DNA from: Geitlerinema sp. PCC 7407
Lineage (GTDB): Bacteria; Cyanobacteriota; Cyanobacteriia; PCC-7407
Length of the DNA: 64,000 nucleotides
Reading direction: 5' to 3'
Assembly: GCF_000317045.1 (NCBI RefSeq)
Contig: NC_019703.1
Span: 3,088,501 to 3,152,500 of the forward strand
Position numbers and translations under genes: made by a program. Under the pieces are notes generated by a model. The model saw only the letters and a list, made by a program, of their open reading frames with translations, had not been told where the DNA came from and did not search any database. Positions 29,094 to 38,269 of the stretch are shown piece by piece. Position 1 is the stretch's first letter. Each line of letters begins with the position of its first letter.

Positions 29094-29987
29094 GTGAACA
29101 GTTGGTGGGAAATTCAGGTTCTCTGTGACGCTGCCCTAGACGATTTGATCTTTTGGCGCCTGGAGGAGTTTGGCTGTCGGGGCACCTCCAACGAGGTCAA
29201 AGGACACAGCTATTTGGTCCGCGCCTATCTGCCGCAGGAAGACGCTCAGCTTCTGGATTTGGCGGCCCTGGCCATCAACCTGCGCCAGGACGCGCTGTCG
29301 GTGGGCCTGCCGGTCCCGGTCACCCAGTGGAATCTGATCGATGAAGAGGACTGGTCCAGCAGTTGGAAAGACCACTGGCAACCAGAGGAAATCGGCGATC
29401 GCTTTTTGATCAACCCTGCCTGGATTCCGGTTCCGGAGGGGACCGATCGTCTGGTGATTCGCCTGGATCCAGGGGCGGCCTTTGGCACCGGCGCCCACGC
29501 CACCACCCAGCTTTGCCTAGAGTCTCTAGAAATGCGCCTGGGCGATCGCGAAGAGGCCAGCCAAAAGATCATTGCCGACGTGGGCTGCGGCTCCGGCATT
29601 CTCTCCATTGGCGCGCTGCTCTTGGGAGCCCAGCGGGTTTACGCCGTCGACACCGACAGCATGGCCATCAAGGCCACAATGAGCAACCGCAAACTCAACG
29701 GCCTCGACGCCGACCGGCTGATCGCTGAGCGGGGCAGCATGCAGCAGCTGATTGAGCTGTGCCCCGAGCCCGTTGACGGTTTTTTGTGTAATATTTTGGC
29801 GGAAATTGTCATTGATTTGACGCCCCACTTCGGGGCGATCGCCAAGCCGGGCACCTGGGGAATCATCAGCGGGGTGCTGATGGACCAGGCAAAACCCGTC
29901 GCAGACACCCTCGAGCAAAACGGCTGGATCGTCGCGACCCTCTGGCGACGCCAGGAATGGTGCTGCTTCAATATCCGCCGCGCCTAG
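29094..29987 (+). CDS. prmA: Ribosomal protein L11 methyltransferase
   Basis: Trimethylates ribosomal protein L11 using S-adenosylmethionine. The 297-residue protein has the N-terminal recognition domain ('[11 protein letters not shown]') and the central '[26 protein letters not shown]' segment, given as a landmark. The class-I methyltransferase motif '[20 protein letters not shown]' and the '[12 protein letters not shown]' active-site motif follow. The GTG at 29094 gives the MNSWWEI start; a TTG one codon earlier is also possible. It ends nine bases from the convergent membrane-hydrolase-like gene. Confidence 0.96.
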   Translation: MNSWWEIQVLCDAALDDLIFWRLEEFGCRGTSNEVKGHSYLVRAYLPQEDAQLLDLAALAINLRQDALSVGLPVPVTQWNLIDEEDWSSSWKDHWQPEEIGDRFLINPAWIPVPEGTDRLVIRLDPGAAFGTGAHATTQLCLESLEMRLGDREEASQKIIADVGCGSGILSIGALLLGAQRVYAVDTDSMAIKATMSNRKLNGLDADRLIAERGSMQQLIELCPEPVDGFLCNILAEIVIDLTPHFGAIAKPGTWGIISGVLMDQAKPVADTLEQNGWIVATLWRRQEWCCFNIRRA

Positions 29988-29996
29988 CCGCCCCCA

Positions 29997-30563
29997 TCAG
30001 ACCCCCGTTAAGACATAGAAGCGCACATAGGCCACAGCGTACAGACCGTTCACCACGGCCAGCAGCACCCGCCCCCCAGGCGCAGCGCCCCGCCACAGCA
30101 GCACCATCGCCCCCAGGACGAGCAGCGCTTCTGCCAGGGCGACCCACTGGCCGTAGTGTCGGGGGTCCCAGTAGGAGAGCGGGCTAAAAAAGCGGTAGTC
30201 CGTCAGGGGCCAGAAATGCCGGTGGGCGTCCTCGCTGTGGACGGGCAGATCGAGCAGAGAGTGAAGCAAGAGGCTCACGCACAGGAGCTCGGCCCCGGCA
30301 TGATTTTGGCTGCGGGCGATCGCCCACCCCGCCAGCGCCAGGGGCATCGAATGGGCGATCGCCACCACGTCCTGCCAAAACGGCTGGAAATAAATTTCGG
30401 ACCAGATTTTGTTGGGCGGCTGGCCATACACCCAGCGCTGCAGACCATAAAAGGCAAAAATCGGCAGGTCTGGCAGCACCGAGCCCAGCAACACGGGCCA
30501 GGGGTGATTTTGGGCGCGATCGAGCAGCACCAGGTTCAAGATCGCGTGGCTGGGGGTGTTCAT
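29997..30563 (-). CDS. YdjM/DUF457-like membrane-bound hydrolase homologue
   Basis: A 188-residue protein with about four hydrophobic segments. The opening 'MNTPSHAILNLVLL' with its early histidine, the 'GSVLPDLPIFAFY' segment and 'LLLHSLLDLPVHSEDAHRHFWPL' reproduce the conserved His/Asp pattern of the membrane-bound metal-dependent hydrolase group (YdjM/DUF457). Activity of this group is not well established. Its start codon overlaps the stop of the upstream cyclase-domain gene as ATGA, so the two are translationally coupled. Confidence 0.75.
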   Translation of the reverse strand: MNTPSHAILNLVLLDRAQNHPWPVLLGSVLPDLPIFAFYGLQRWVYGQPPNKIWSEIYFQPFWQDVVAIAHSMPLALAGWAIARSQNHAGAELLCVSLLLHSLLDLPVHSEDAHRHFWPLTDYRFFSPLSYWDPRHYGQWVALAEALLVLGAMVLLWRGAAPGGRVLLAVVNGLYAVAYVRFYVLTGV

Positions 30564-31273
30564 GGCTGCGCGGCGGGCTGCGTAGGCTGCCAGCGATGCA
30601 CCGTCAGCTCGAGCCCCGCAATTTCCAGCTCGTCGCGCTTCCACAGCTGCGCTTGGGCAGGCCGGGGCTGCCAGCGCTGGTAGGCCGTCTCCGTCAGCAA
30701 AATTTCGTTTCGCAGGGCTAGGTCCTCGCCCAGCTTAGAGGCAAGGTTTACTTCCTCGCCGTAGACGTCTTCGCTGGCGATCGCCAGGGTTTCGCCATAG
30801 CCGATGCCGATGCTCGCGCCCTGGCCCTTGGCCACCAGCGTCCGCAGGATATCCGCCGCCGCCGCCACGGCCTGATCTACGTCGGGAAACACCGCCAGCA
30901 CGTTATCCGCGTCAGCTTTGAGCATCTGGCCGCCGTGGCGGCGGATCAAGGGCACCGCGACGCTGCGCTGCCGCTGGATCATCGCCAGGGTTGGCACAAT
31001 GCCCAGCTCCGCCGCCGTGCGCGAAAACCCCGCCATGTCGATCATCATCACGGCCTGAGTTTTGCCAAAAATCTGCCAGATTTCTTGATCGATGGCCTCT
31101 ACTGCTTCTAGATGGGCGTTGCGCCGCTCCAGCAGCTGCTCTAGGGTCTCCGCCGTTGGGGGCGGCTCCGCAGCGAGCAGGGGGAGCGCTGGGCCGCCAG
31201 ACACAGAAGCGGCGATCGCCCCACCCATCAACATCCCCAACACGGCGCGGTGATTCAACACAGATTGCTCCAT
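30560..31273 (-). CDS. Class III nucleotidyl cyclase-domain protein with signal peptide
   Basis: A 237-residue protein. Residues 1-35 look like a secretion signal: a short polar start, 'AVLGMLMGGAIAASVSGGPA', then 'LPLLAAEPPP'. Residues of about 72-220 are a class III adenylate/guanylate cyclase catalytic domain. 'MMIDMAGFSR' gives the first metal-binding Asp, 'KADADNVLAVFPD' the second, and 'IGIGYGE' and 'VYGEEVNLASKLGED' the transition-state region with its Asn. Both metal aspartates are present, so activity is possible. An exported cyclase would lack ATP, which makes the N-terminus puzzling. It is the first gene of a two-gene coupled unit with the YdjM-like gene. Confidence 0.8.
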   Translation of the reverse strand: MEQSVLNHRAVLGMLMGGAIAASVSGGPALPLLAAEPPPTAETLEQLLERRNAHLEAVEAIDQEIWQIFGKTQAVMMIDMAGFSRTAAELGIVPTLAMIQRQRSVAVPLIRRHGGQMLKADADNVLAVFPDVDQAVAAAADILRTLVAKGQGASIGIGYGETLAIASEDVYGEEVNLASKLGEDLALRNEILLTETAYQRWQPRPAQAQLWKRDELEIAGLELTVHRWQPTQPAAQP

Positions 31274-31331
31274 AGTGGCGCTCAGGGCACAAGGAAAACG
31301 ACAAAAAACCTGATCCAGTGCCCCGCGATCG

Positions 31332-31649
31332 CTACAGGACGCTTTGCAGTCGCGAGATTAGCTGCTCTGCCTGCATCACCCCCTCAAGGCGATCCACCGG
31401 CTGTCCTTGCTTGAACACGACCAAGGTCGGCAGCGCCTGGATACCATAGCGAGAGGCTAGCTGGGGATAGCGATCGGTGTCAATCTTCACCACCTTGAGG
31501 CGGCCGCTCAGGCGGTGCTGCACCTGCTCCAAAATCGGGGCCATCATCTGGCATGGCCCGCACCACGCGGCATAAAAATCCACCAGCAGCGGCACCTCCG
31601 ACTCCGCCAGCAAATCCTGAAAGCTCGTAAATTGCTTTTTGATCGCCAT
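31332..31649 (-). CDS. Thioredoxin, y-type
   Basis: A 105-residue dithiol-disulphide oxidoreductase with the active site WCGPC in 'LLVDFYAAWCGPCQMMAPIL', followed by 'VVKIDTDRYPQLASRYGIQALPTLVVFKQG', given as a landmark, with the cis-proline. The opening 'MAIKKQFTSFQDLLAES' and the FYAxWCGPCQMMAP context resemble the plant and cyanobacterial y-type, which serves peroxiredoxins, more than m- or x-types. The start at 31649 has a GGAGG site. It lies 58 bases upstream of the cyclase-domain gene on the same strand. Confidence 0.93.
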   Translation of the reverse strand: MAIKKQFTSFQDLLAESEVPLLVDFYAAWCGPCQMMAPILEQVQHRLSGRLKVVKIDTDRYPQLASRYGIQALPTLVVFKQGQPVDRLEGVMQAEQLISRLQSVL

Positions 31650-31816
31650 GGAGTTTTTCCTCCAACAGAGCACGTTTGGGCCTATGCTAGCGCAGATTCT
31701 GGCCACGCTTGGGCAGGGCCTGGTCGCGGCAATTCGCGGGCAGTCTCAGTCCCTTTGCCGTTTTGTGATTGAATGAGCTCTTGTGAATTGGTGCTTTTTA
31801 GAAGGAAGAAATTGGG

Positions 31817-32581
31817 ATGGAAGCCTTGCCAGAAAAGCTGCAACGGTTACGGGGACAGGTCGCGATTGTCACGGGGGGTTCACGGGGGATTGGCCGAGCC
31901 ACGGCGATCGCCCTCGCAGCAGAAGGCGCCCACATCGTGGTCAACTACGCCAGCTCCAGCACCGCCGCTGACGAAGTCGTCGCCGAAGTCCAGGGCATGG
32001 GCGTCGAGGCGATCGCCGTCCAGGCGGACGTGTCCAGCGCGGAGCAAGTGGACGCCCTGGTCGAAGCAGCCATGAGCCGCTGGGGCCACGTTGACGTCTT
32101 GGTCAACAACGCGGGCATCACTCGGGACACCCTGCTGCTGCGCATGAAGCCCGAGGATTGGCAAGCCGTGATCAATCTGAACCTGACCGGCGTTTTCCTC
32201 TGCACCCGCGCCGTCAGCAAAATCATGCTCAAGCAGCGCTCCGGCCGCATCGTGAATATCACCTCTGTCGCAGGCCAGATGGGCAATCCCGGCCAAGCCA
32301 ACTACAGCGCCGCTAAGGCGGGCGTGATTGGCTTCACCAAAACCGTGGCCAAGGAACTGGCCAGTCGCGGGATCACCGTGAACGCGGTCGCGCCCGGCTT
32401 CATCGCCACCGACATGACCCACAGTCTGGACGCCGAGGGCATTCTCAAGTTCATTCCCCTGGGACGCTACGGTCAGCCCGAGGAAGTGGCCGGCCTGATT
32501 CGCTTCCTGGCCGCCGATCCGGCAGCGGCCTACATCACCGGCCAAGTCATGAACGTCGATGGCGGCATGGTAATGGCGTAG
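31817..32581 (+). CDS. fabG: 3-oxoacyl-[acyl-carrier-protein] reductase
   Basis: NADPH-dependent reductase of the fatty-acid elongation cycle. The 254-residue short-chain dehydrogenase has 'VTGGSRGIGRATAIAL' (cofactor), 'NNAGITRDTLLLRM', the catalytic Ser in 'ITSVAGQMGNPGQ', and Tyr and Lys in 'NYSAAKAG'. 'GFIATDMT' and the C-terminal 'YITGQVMNVDGGMVM' are typical of FabG. An AAGGAAG site precedes the ATG. A terminator follows 70 bases after the stop. Confidence 0.96.
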   Translation: MEALPEKLQRLRGQVAIVTGGSRGIGRATAIALAAEGAHIVVNYASSSTAADEVVAEVQGMGVEAIAVQADVSSAEQVDALVEAAMSRWGHVDVLVNNAGITRDTLLLRMKPEDWQAVINLNLTGVFLCTRAVSKIMLKQRSGRIVNITSVAGQMGNPGQANYSAAKAGVIGFTKTVAKELASRGITVNAVAPGFIATDMTHSLDAEGILKFIPLGRYGQPEEVAGLIRFLAADPAAAYITGQVMNVDGGMVMA

Positions 32582-32649
32582 TATATCCCGGTCTTTTTCC
32601 GACCCAGCGTCGCCCTCCGGGCGGCGTGGACTGCGGAATCCAGAAGATG

Positions 32650-32689
32650 AAGGGCTCGAGTTTCTCAAATTAGAACTCGAGCCCTTTTT
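32650..32689 (+). terminator. Rho-independent terminator of fabG
   Basis: A perfect 13-bp stem (32650-32662 with 32674-32686) and 11-base loop, ending in a T run. It separates fabG from the convergent DUF3122 gene. Confidence 0.9.
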
Positions 32690-32736
32690 GCCGGAGACAT
32701 TGGCCAAAGATCGATTAATTTATTGGCGCTAATCCA

Positions 32737-33300
32737 CTAGCGCGAGAGCGATCGCGCGTAGTCAATCTCATCGACGGCAAACAGCTCGGGAGATGGCCCC
32801 TGGAGCTGGGCGATCGCCCGCCACTCTGCCGCAACCGCCTGGGGCACCCGGATCTCCAGGGCCGTCCCGTCGGTCAGGGGCACCCGGAGCTGAAATCGCT
32901 CCGAGGGCAGCTGGTCTAGGAGGGGCAGTAGGTCATACTGCCCCACGCTGGGGGCCGGGGCATCCTGCTGAAACAGGTCGGGCGATCGCAGGACTGCCCC
33001 TGTGGTGCTCTCGATCTCGAGGGGCTGGGGATGGGCGATCGCCACCGCGCCCGGAAAGCCCACCAGACGCAGGCCCAGCTCTGCGGGCGTCGGTTCGCCC
33101 CGCCGAAACAGCACCACCTGCCACGATCGCCCCTCGCGATCGCGCAGGGTGTTCCAGGACTTGTAGAGCAGGTGGTCCGGCGCCTCCTGGGCCAGGCGCA
33201 GCTCAGCGTGTCCAGCAGGGGCGATCGCCAGCCCACCCAGCCAAAGAACGAGGCCCAGAAACCAGGTCATACCAATGCTTTGCCAACGCCGAAGGCCCAT
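32737..33300 (-). CDS. DUF3122 lipoprotein-less exported protein
   Basis: A 187-residue predicted periplasmic protein. The start at 33300 is set by a GGGAGGTG site. The signal peptide is 'WFLGLVLWLGGLAIAPAGHA'. The mature part contains 'DHLLYKSWNTLRDREGRSWQVVLFRR' (landmark) and 'LRLVGFPGAVAIAHPQPL', which match the DUF3122 family found in cyanobacteria. No catalytic motif is evident and the function is unknown. It lies 35 bases downstream of mtnP on the same strand, so it is probably its operon partner. Confidence 0.8.
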   Translation of the reverse strand: MGLRRWQSIGMTWFLGLVLWLGGLAIAPAGHAELRLAQEAPDHLLYKSWNTLRDREGRSWQVVLFRRGEPTPAELGLRLVGFPGAVAIAHPQPLEIESTTGAVLRSPDLFQQDAPAPSVGQYDLLPLLDQLPSERFQLRVPLTDGTALEIRVPQAVAAEWRAIAQLQGPSPELFAVDEIDYARSLSR

Positions 33301-33335
33301 CGCCACACCTCCCAAAACAAGGGGTTAACCGAGCA

Positions 33336-34208
33336 TTAGAGATACTTTTGCAGCAGCAGCTTCATCCGCTCTTTGGTCGCTGCGGGCACCTTGTCCAGCG
33401 GCGTCAAAATCGCGTACTTCAGCGCCGAGTGGGCCTCAGAGACCGGCGGATTTTCGCTCAGGCGGCGCACCGTCTCGCGAATCACCTGCTGGGCATTGGT
33501 GGCGTTGCGGTGCAGGTTGGCGACCACCATATCCACCGTCACGCTGTCGTGGTCGGGGTGCCAGCAGTCGTAGTCCGTCACCAGCGCCAGAGTCGCATAG
33601 GCGATTTCCGCTTCGCGCGCCAGCTTGGCCTCCGGCACATTGGTCATGCCGATCACCGTGGCGCCCCAGCTGCGGTACAGATTCGACTCCGCCTTAGTCG
33701 AGAAAGCTGGCCCCTCCATGCAAACATAGGTGCCGCCCTTGTGCAGCGTCACCTCCGGCAGATCCAGGCTCTCGACCGCCTCTGCCAGGATTTTAGCCAG
33801 GTGGCCGCACACCGGATCGCCAAAGGCGATGTGGGCCACGATGCCGTCCCCAAAGAAGGTCGAAATCCGGTTGCGGGTCCGGTCAATAAACTGATCCGGG
33901 ATCACCATGTCGAGGGGCTTGGCTTCTTGCTTGAGAGAGCCCACGGCCGACGCCGAAATCAAGTACTCAACGCCCAGGCTCTTCATGGCGTAGATATTGG
34001 CCCGGAAGGGAAGCTCAGTGGGGGTGAGGTGGTGGTTGCGACCGTGGCGCGCCAAAAAGGCCACCCGCGTGCCATCCAGAGTTCCGACGATCAGCGCATC
34101 CGAGGGATCGCCAAAGGGCGTCTCGACCCGCACTTCCTCAATGTCCTTGAGGGCTTCCATCTTGTAAAGGCCGCTGCCCCCGATAATGCCAATCTTTGCC
34201 TGCGCCAT
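33336..34208 (-). CDS. mtnP: S-methyl-5'-thioadenosine phosphorylase
   Basis: Cleaves methylthioadenosine to adenine and methylthioribose-1-phosphate in methionine salvage. The 290-residue protein has the phosphate-binding '[13 protein letters not shown]', '[22 protein letters not shown]' (landmark), '[15 protein letters not shown]' and '[18 protein letters not shown]'. 'LVTDYDCW' supplies the base-binding aspartates that favour the methylthioadenosine type over inosine/guanosine phosphorylase. The start ATG at 34208 agrees with family length. It heads a short leftward unit with the DUF3122 gene. Confidence 0.95.
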   Translation of the reverse strand: MAQAKIGIIGGSGLYKMEALKDIEEVRVETPFGDPSDALIVGTLDGTRVAFLARHGRNHHLTPTELPFRANIYAMKSLGVEYLISASAVGSLKQEAKPLDMVIPDQFIDRTRNRISTFFGDGIVAHIAFGDPVCGHLAKILAEAVESLDLPEVTLHKGGTYVCMEGPAFSTKAESNLYRSWGATVIGMTNVPEAKLAREAEIAYATLALVTDYDCWHPDHDSVTVDMVVANLHRNATNAQQVIRETVRRLSENPPVSEAHSALKYAILTPLDKVPAATKERMKLLLQKYL

Positions 34209-34275
34209 AAATTCTTCAGTTCGCTTGAGAGGGTGATAACCGTAGCCATTCTACAATCCCGTGGTTTGGCGCAGT

Positions 34276-35127
34276 CTAGGAGCCAAAGGGATCGGGGCGC
34301 AGAAGCCAAAAGGCCGTGGAGGTCTGGCCCGAGTCGTCAGGCTCAATCAGCAAAAAGTGCAGTCCCTGGCTGGCCTGCTGGCGCTCCTCGTAGGTGCGAG
34401 CCGCTGCGGCCATGTCGGGGTCTGTGGTCGTGGCGATCACCCAGCGATCGCTCAGGCCCGCTTCGAGGATCAGGCCGTCCGGGTCGCCCGTCCGGTAGTG
34501 GAGCGACACGGGCTGATGGGCCTGGAGCCAGCGGGCAATCTGGAGCGATCGCCGACCGCCTTCGAGGATGACGCCCGGAATGGGGGTCGTGGAGGCCAGC
34601 CCCAGCTGCACCGGCAGCAGCTCCGTGGGCATCTCCAAAATCGGCACCGGGCGATGCCGAAAGACCGAAATCAGATCCCCAGCGGCCATCGCCCCAAACC
34701 GCCAGCGATCGCCCCACAGCGTCTCGGGCAAAGGCGCAGGGGGCGCTTTCTCGATGTAGAGGGGCTGGTACGCTTCGCTGGAATACTCCGGCATCTGGGC
34801 GTAGGCCGAGGCGCGCGCCAGCAGCGCTGCCTTGATGGCCGGGGTGCGCCGCGTTCCTTCGACAGCGATTCCTAAGGGCTCGCAGGCCACCTGGAGCAGG
34901 CTCAGGGACTGGGGCCGAAACACCCGCAGGCGCTCTGGAGGCGTCACTCCCGCCGCAAAGTGCGATCGCAGCTGCCCCGTGAGCCAAGCCGCCGTTGCGT
35001 CCGGCTGAGGGCACATCGCACTCAAGATCAGCTGCCGCTGCTGATCACAGAGCAGCAGCTCCCAGAGAGGCTGGCCCGCCGCGTTTCGCAGCGGACGACG
35101 ATAAAAATCCGCTTCCCAGATCGTCAT
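34276..35127 (-). CDS. Tab2/Atab2-like RNA-binding protein (DUF1092)
   Basis: A 283-residue homologue of chloroplast Tab2/ATAB2, which bind psaA/psaB mRNA and are needed for photosystem I reaction-centre synthesis. The start at 35127 (MTIWEADFYRRP) matches the family opening 'WELDFYSRP'. 'GQPLWELLLCDQ', 'ERLRVFRPQSLSLLQVACEPLGI' (landmark), 'PIPGVILEGGRRSLQIARW' and the near-terminal 'FWLLRPD', with the conserved WLL, are all present. A photosystem I assembly role in cyanobacteria is inferred. The start overlaps the stop of the upstream membrane protein gene as ATGA. Confidence 0.88.
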   Translation of the reverse strand: MTIWEADFYRRPLRNAAGQPLWELLLCDQQRQLILSAMCPQPDATAAWLTGQLRSHFAAGVTPPERLRVFRPQSLSLLQVACEPLGIAVEGTRRTPAIKAALLARASAYAQMPEYSSEAYQPLYIEKAPPAPLPETLWGDRWRFGAMAAGDLISVFRHRPVPILEMPTELLPVQLGLASTTPIPGVILEGGRRSLQIARWLQAHQPVSLHYRTGDPDGLILEAGLSDRWVIATTTDPDMAAAARTYEERQQASQGLHFLLIEPDDSGQTSTAFWLLRPDPFGS

Positions 35128-35552
35128 TTCAGTTGGGGATCGTAGGGGGACCAGACCCAGCGCCACAGCGGGTGCACCGGACCCTGGTGCCGAATTTTGC
35201 GCACCTGTTTTTCTAGGCGTCGCTGCTCAACACGCGGCAGATCAAACAGAATATTTCGGCTCTGCCAGACCAAGACCGACAGCAGCATACCAATGCAGAA
35301 AGCGATGCCCAAGGTCGCCACCGGATGGTACACCAAGCCATAGCGCACTGCTGACCAGGTAAAGTACTCGCGCCACAGAGCAAATTCGCCCCGCAGCCGC
35401 CACAGACTCGCTGGCGCGATCGTCATCCACAAGATCCCCACCCACAGCCACCGCAAGCCCACCGTGATTCGGTGCAGGCGCCACGCCTGCAGCCGGAGGT
35501 CCGGCTCAACAGCCTTGAAGTGCAGGTAGGGATCAGGGAAGGGCGCAGGCAT
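35124..35552 (-). CDS. Small conserved membrane protein, function unknown
   Basis: A 142-residue protein with two clear hydrophobic segments (LWVGILWMTIAPASLW and ATLGIAFCIGMLLSVLVW) separated by an aromatic-rich loop, and a basic C-terminus (RRLEKQVRKIRHQ). I know no named domain; similar short proteins are found next to Tab2-like genes in cyanobacteria, as far as I recall. The ATGA overlap with the Tab2-like gene shows coupling and hints at a photosystem-related role. An in-frame GTG two codons upstream is an alternative start. Confidence 0.65.
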   Translation of the reverse strand: MPAPFPDPYLHFKAVEPDLRLQAWRLHRITVGLRWLWVGILWMTIAPASLWRLRGEFALWREYFTWSAVRYGLVYHPVATLGIAFCIGMLLSVLVWQSRNILFDLPRVEQRRLEKQVRKIRHQGPVHPLWRWVWSPYDPQLK

Positions 35553-35651
35553 AGTCACGCGCGTTCAGCAATTGCCTTCAAAATTTCGGCAGCCAGGAGC
35601 AAAAGCGCGATCGCCGCCTGGCAACCCAAGGGCGATCGCGCGATCGATCGT

Positions 35652-36653
35652 TTAGGACTCTTCAGCCGTCGTCTCTTCAGCCGGACCTTCTGTCGCCACC
35701 ACTGGCTGCAGCGTCGTGCGGCCAGTGCGCTCTCGCCACCAGGCCAGCATGGAGCTAGCGATAAAGATACTGGAGTACACCCCTGTCAAAAAGCCAATAA
35801 TCAGCGCCAGGGAGAAGTACTTGAGCGTCGATCCGCCAAACCAGAAAATCGCCACCAGGGGCAAAATCGTGGTCAAAGAGGTATTGATCGAGCGCGTCAG
35901 TGTTTGGTTAACCGCATCGTCCACAACCTCAGCAATGTGCTTGGTTGGGTTTTGCTGGATGACCTCTCGCACCCGGTCATAGATGACCACTGTGTCATTG
36001 ACCGAGAAACCAATAATCGTGAGCAGCGCCACGATAAAGAGGCTGTCAACCTCAGTTCCCAAGGTCAGGCCCAAAATGGCGAAGACGCCGACCGTCAGCA
36101 GGACATCATGGACTAGAGCCACGATGGCGAAGAAAGCGTAGTCAAACTGGAAGCGGAAGGTCAGGTAGACGATGATGCCAACGAAGGAAATGATCAGCGC
36201 CAGCATGCCGGAGATAAAGAGCTGGCGACCCAGGGTCGGACCCACGGAGTCAATCTGCGATCGCTCCGTGTCAAAGGTTCCCAACTCCTGCTCTAGGAGT
36301 CCCTGGAGCTCCAGTCGCTCCTCAGGAGAGAGGCTCGTCGTCTGGATCAAAACGCCCTGGCGATTCTCGCCAGTGACCTGAATGCTCCCAGTCAGATCTT
36401 TTTGATCTAGAATCTGGCGCACCGCCGCCGGGTCAATCGCCTTGGGCTCGTTGGAGTTTGGCTGCGTGCAGTTGTTGGGGACGGTGCAGTCGAGCTCTAG
36501 CTGCACCCGCGTCCCGCCCACAAAGTCCAGTCCAGGCCGCAGGGGCGTGCCGATGGTGGCCCAAGAAATCCCCATCGCCAACAAACCGCCCAGCAAAATC
36601 GCGACCGAGCTCACCCACCAGTAGCGGCGGTTTTTGTTGATTTCTAGTTTCAT
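35652..36653 (-). CDS. secF: Protein translocase subunit SecF
   Basis: With SecD, uses the proton gradient to complete Sec-dependent export across plasma and thylakoid membranes. The 333-residue protein has '[14 protein letters not shown]' (the conserved D-F-x-G-G-T), a periplasmic loop of about 90 residues, and then five hydrophobic segments. '[16 protein letters not shown]' in segment 4 and '[13 protein letters not shown]' follow. A Glu/Thr-rich tail closes it. Its start overlaps the secD stop by four bases. Confidence 0.97.
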   Translation of the reverse strand: MKLEINKNRRYWWVSSVAILLGGLLAMGISWATIGTPLRPGLDFVGGTRVQLELDCTVPNNCTQPNSNEPKAIDPAAVRQILDQKDLTGSIQVTGENRQGVLIQTTSLSPEERLELQGLLEQELGTFDTERSQIDSVGPTLGRQLFISGMLALIISFVGIIVYLTFRFQFDYAFFAIVALVHDVLLTVGVFAILGLTLGTEVDSLFIVALLTIIGFSVNDTVVIYDRVREVIQQNPTKHIAEVVDDAVNQTLTRSINTSLTTILPLVAIFWFGGSTLKYFSLALIIGFLTGVYSSIFIASSMLAWWRERTGRTTLQPVVATEGPAEETTAEES

Positions 36654-38062
36654 CCTGTCACCTCCAGCTTGGGGCAGTACCAGGCCGGCTTCCGCAAAGA
36701 CGGCATGCTAATGGCAAACAGCAGCAAGGTGCGGCTACAGGTAACGGCTGTGAACATGCTCGTCAGGACGCCGATCGCCAGGGTCAGCGCAAAGCCTTTG
36801 ACCAGGCCGGAGCCCAGCCAAAACAGCGCTCCACAAGCAATCAGGGTAGTCACGTTACTGTCCAGAATGCTCGAGAAGGCGCGGTAAAATCCAGATTCCA
36901 CGGAGCGGAAGAGGGTTTTGCCGACGCGCAGCTCTTCCCGCATCCGCTCAAAAATCAAGACGTTGGCGTCGACAGCCATCCCGATGCTGAGAATGAAGCC
37001 TGCAATTCCCGGTAGGGTGAGGGTCACGCCCACGAGCTTGAACGCCGCCAGGGTCAATAGGGCGTAGATCAGCAGAGACAGATTCGCGACGAGTCCCGGC
37101 AAGCGGTAGTAAACGCCCATGAAGATTAAGACCAGCACCAAGCCGCCGATACCCGCGTAGAGGCTACGGTTGATGCTGTCGCGGCCCAGGGTAGCGCCCA
37201 CGGTCCGGTTTTCCACGATCTCGACGGGCACAGGCAAAGCGCCCCCGCGCAGCTGGACCGCCAGGTCCGTGGCCCTCTCCGCGTTGAAGCTGCCGGTGAT
37301 CACGGCGCGACCGCCCGCGATTCCGGTCTGGGCAAATTCGACGCCCACGGTAGGTGCGCTAATCAGCACTTCATCCAAGAAGATGCCGATGCTGCGCCCC
37401 GTGCCCGCCAAGGACTTGGTGAGCTCCGCAAAGCGATCGCCGCCTTGCCCGTCAAAGACAATGGCCACTTCCCAGCGATCGCCCGCGCCAGTCGGCTGGG
37501 GGCTCGCATCGGTCAGGTTTTCACCATTGAGGCCCACCTTCTCAAACAGCGGCTCGATCGCCTCATTGCTGCGACGCAAAGCAGCCTGAACTTCTTCGAT
37601 TTTCGCCAGATCGTCAGCCTGCCGAGCCTCGGCCAGATTTTTCTCGAGCTCTTGGCGCACCAGCAGCTCTGCTTGCAGTTGGCCTTCGGTGCCAGGTCGC
37701 TGACGACGGAAGTCGAGCTGAGCCGTGCCGCCCAAGACTCGCTCCGCCTGCTCCGGATTGCTGACGCCCGGCAGCTGCACCACGATCTGGTCACTGCCCG
37801 AGGTCTGAATAATCGGTTCTGAAACGCCCAAACCGTTGACGCGGTTTTCGATCACCCGCTTCACCCCTTCGAGGACCTCGGGCGTGATTTCTTTCACGTT
37901 CTCCGAGGGGTTGAGCTGAATGGTGAGCTGCGCTCCGCCGCGCAAATCGAGGCCCAGGGGCAAGAATTCTCGCTTGCCATTTTCATTGGGCCAAAACAAA
38001 AGGGCGATCGCCGCCAAAATGAGGGCGAAAATTAAAATCAAAACAGAACGCTGTTTTCCCAT
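36650..38062 (-). CDS. secD: Protein translocase subunit SecD
   Basis: A 470-residue membrane protein. One N-terminal segment ([18 protein letters not shown]) is followed by '[13 protein letters not shown]', the family's D-L-x-G-G motif. A large periplasmic region with '[15 protein letters not shown]' and '[18 protein letters not shown]' comes next. Five C-terminal segments include '[18 protein letters not shown]', which carries the conserved proton-path Asp. The pdhB-secD-secF order is shared by many cyanobacteria. It is coupled to secF by an ATGA overlap and lies 207 bases downstream of pdhB. Confidence 0.97.
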   Translation of the reverse strand: MGKQRSVLILIFALILAAIALLFWPNENGKREFLPLGLDLRGGAQLTIQLNPSENVKEITPEVLEGVKRVIENRVNGLGVSEPIIQTSGSDQIVVQLPGVSNPEQAERVLGGTAQLDFRRQRPGTEGQLQAELLVRQELEKNLAEARQADDLAKIEEVQAALRRSNEAIEPLFEKVGLNGENLTDASPQPTGAGDRWEVAIVFDGQGGDRFAELTKSLAGTGRSIGIFLDEVLISAPTVGVEFAQTGIAGGRAVITGSFNAERATDLAVQLRGGALPVPVEIVENRTVGATLGRDSINRSLYAGIGGLVLVLIFMGVYYRLPGLVANLSLLIYALLTLAAFKLVGVTLTLPGIAGFILSIGMAVDANVLIFERMREELRVGKTLFRSVESGFYRAFSSILDSNVTTLIACGALFWLGSGLVKGFALTLAIGVLTSMFTAVTCSRTLLLFAISMPSLRKPAWYCPKLEVTG

Positions 38063-38269
38063 ACCAAGTCCCGCAGCGATAACAGCTATCTTACAGTGGC
38101 TCCTCAGAGCGCCTAGGACTGCCCAAAGCAGCTCCCAAGCGGACCCCTAGGCCACAAATCTTTCTAACTTGGGCGGCTAAAAGCCGTCAGACCCAAGGTT
38201 TCTTTTGATCATTTTCATCTTAAGGATAGGGCCAACGATAGCGCTGGCCCCACCCAGCGCTCAGCTGAT

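Noticed and set aside
32793-34571. A 592-codon rightward open frame across the DUF3122 and mtnP region
   Set aside because: It runs antisense to two recognisable genes, has a Pro/Arg/Gly-rich low-complexity product and no ribosome site.
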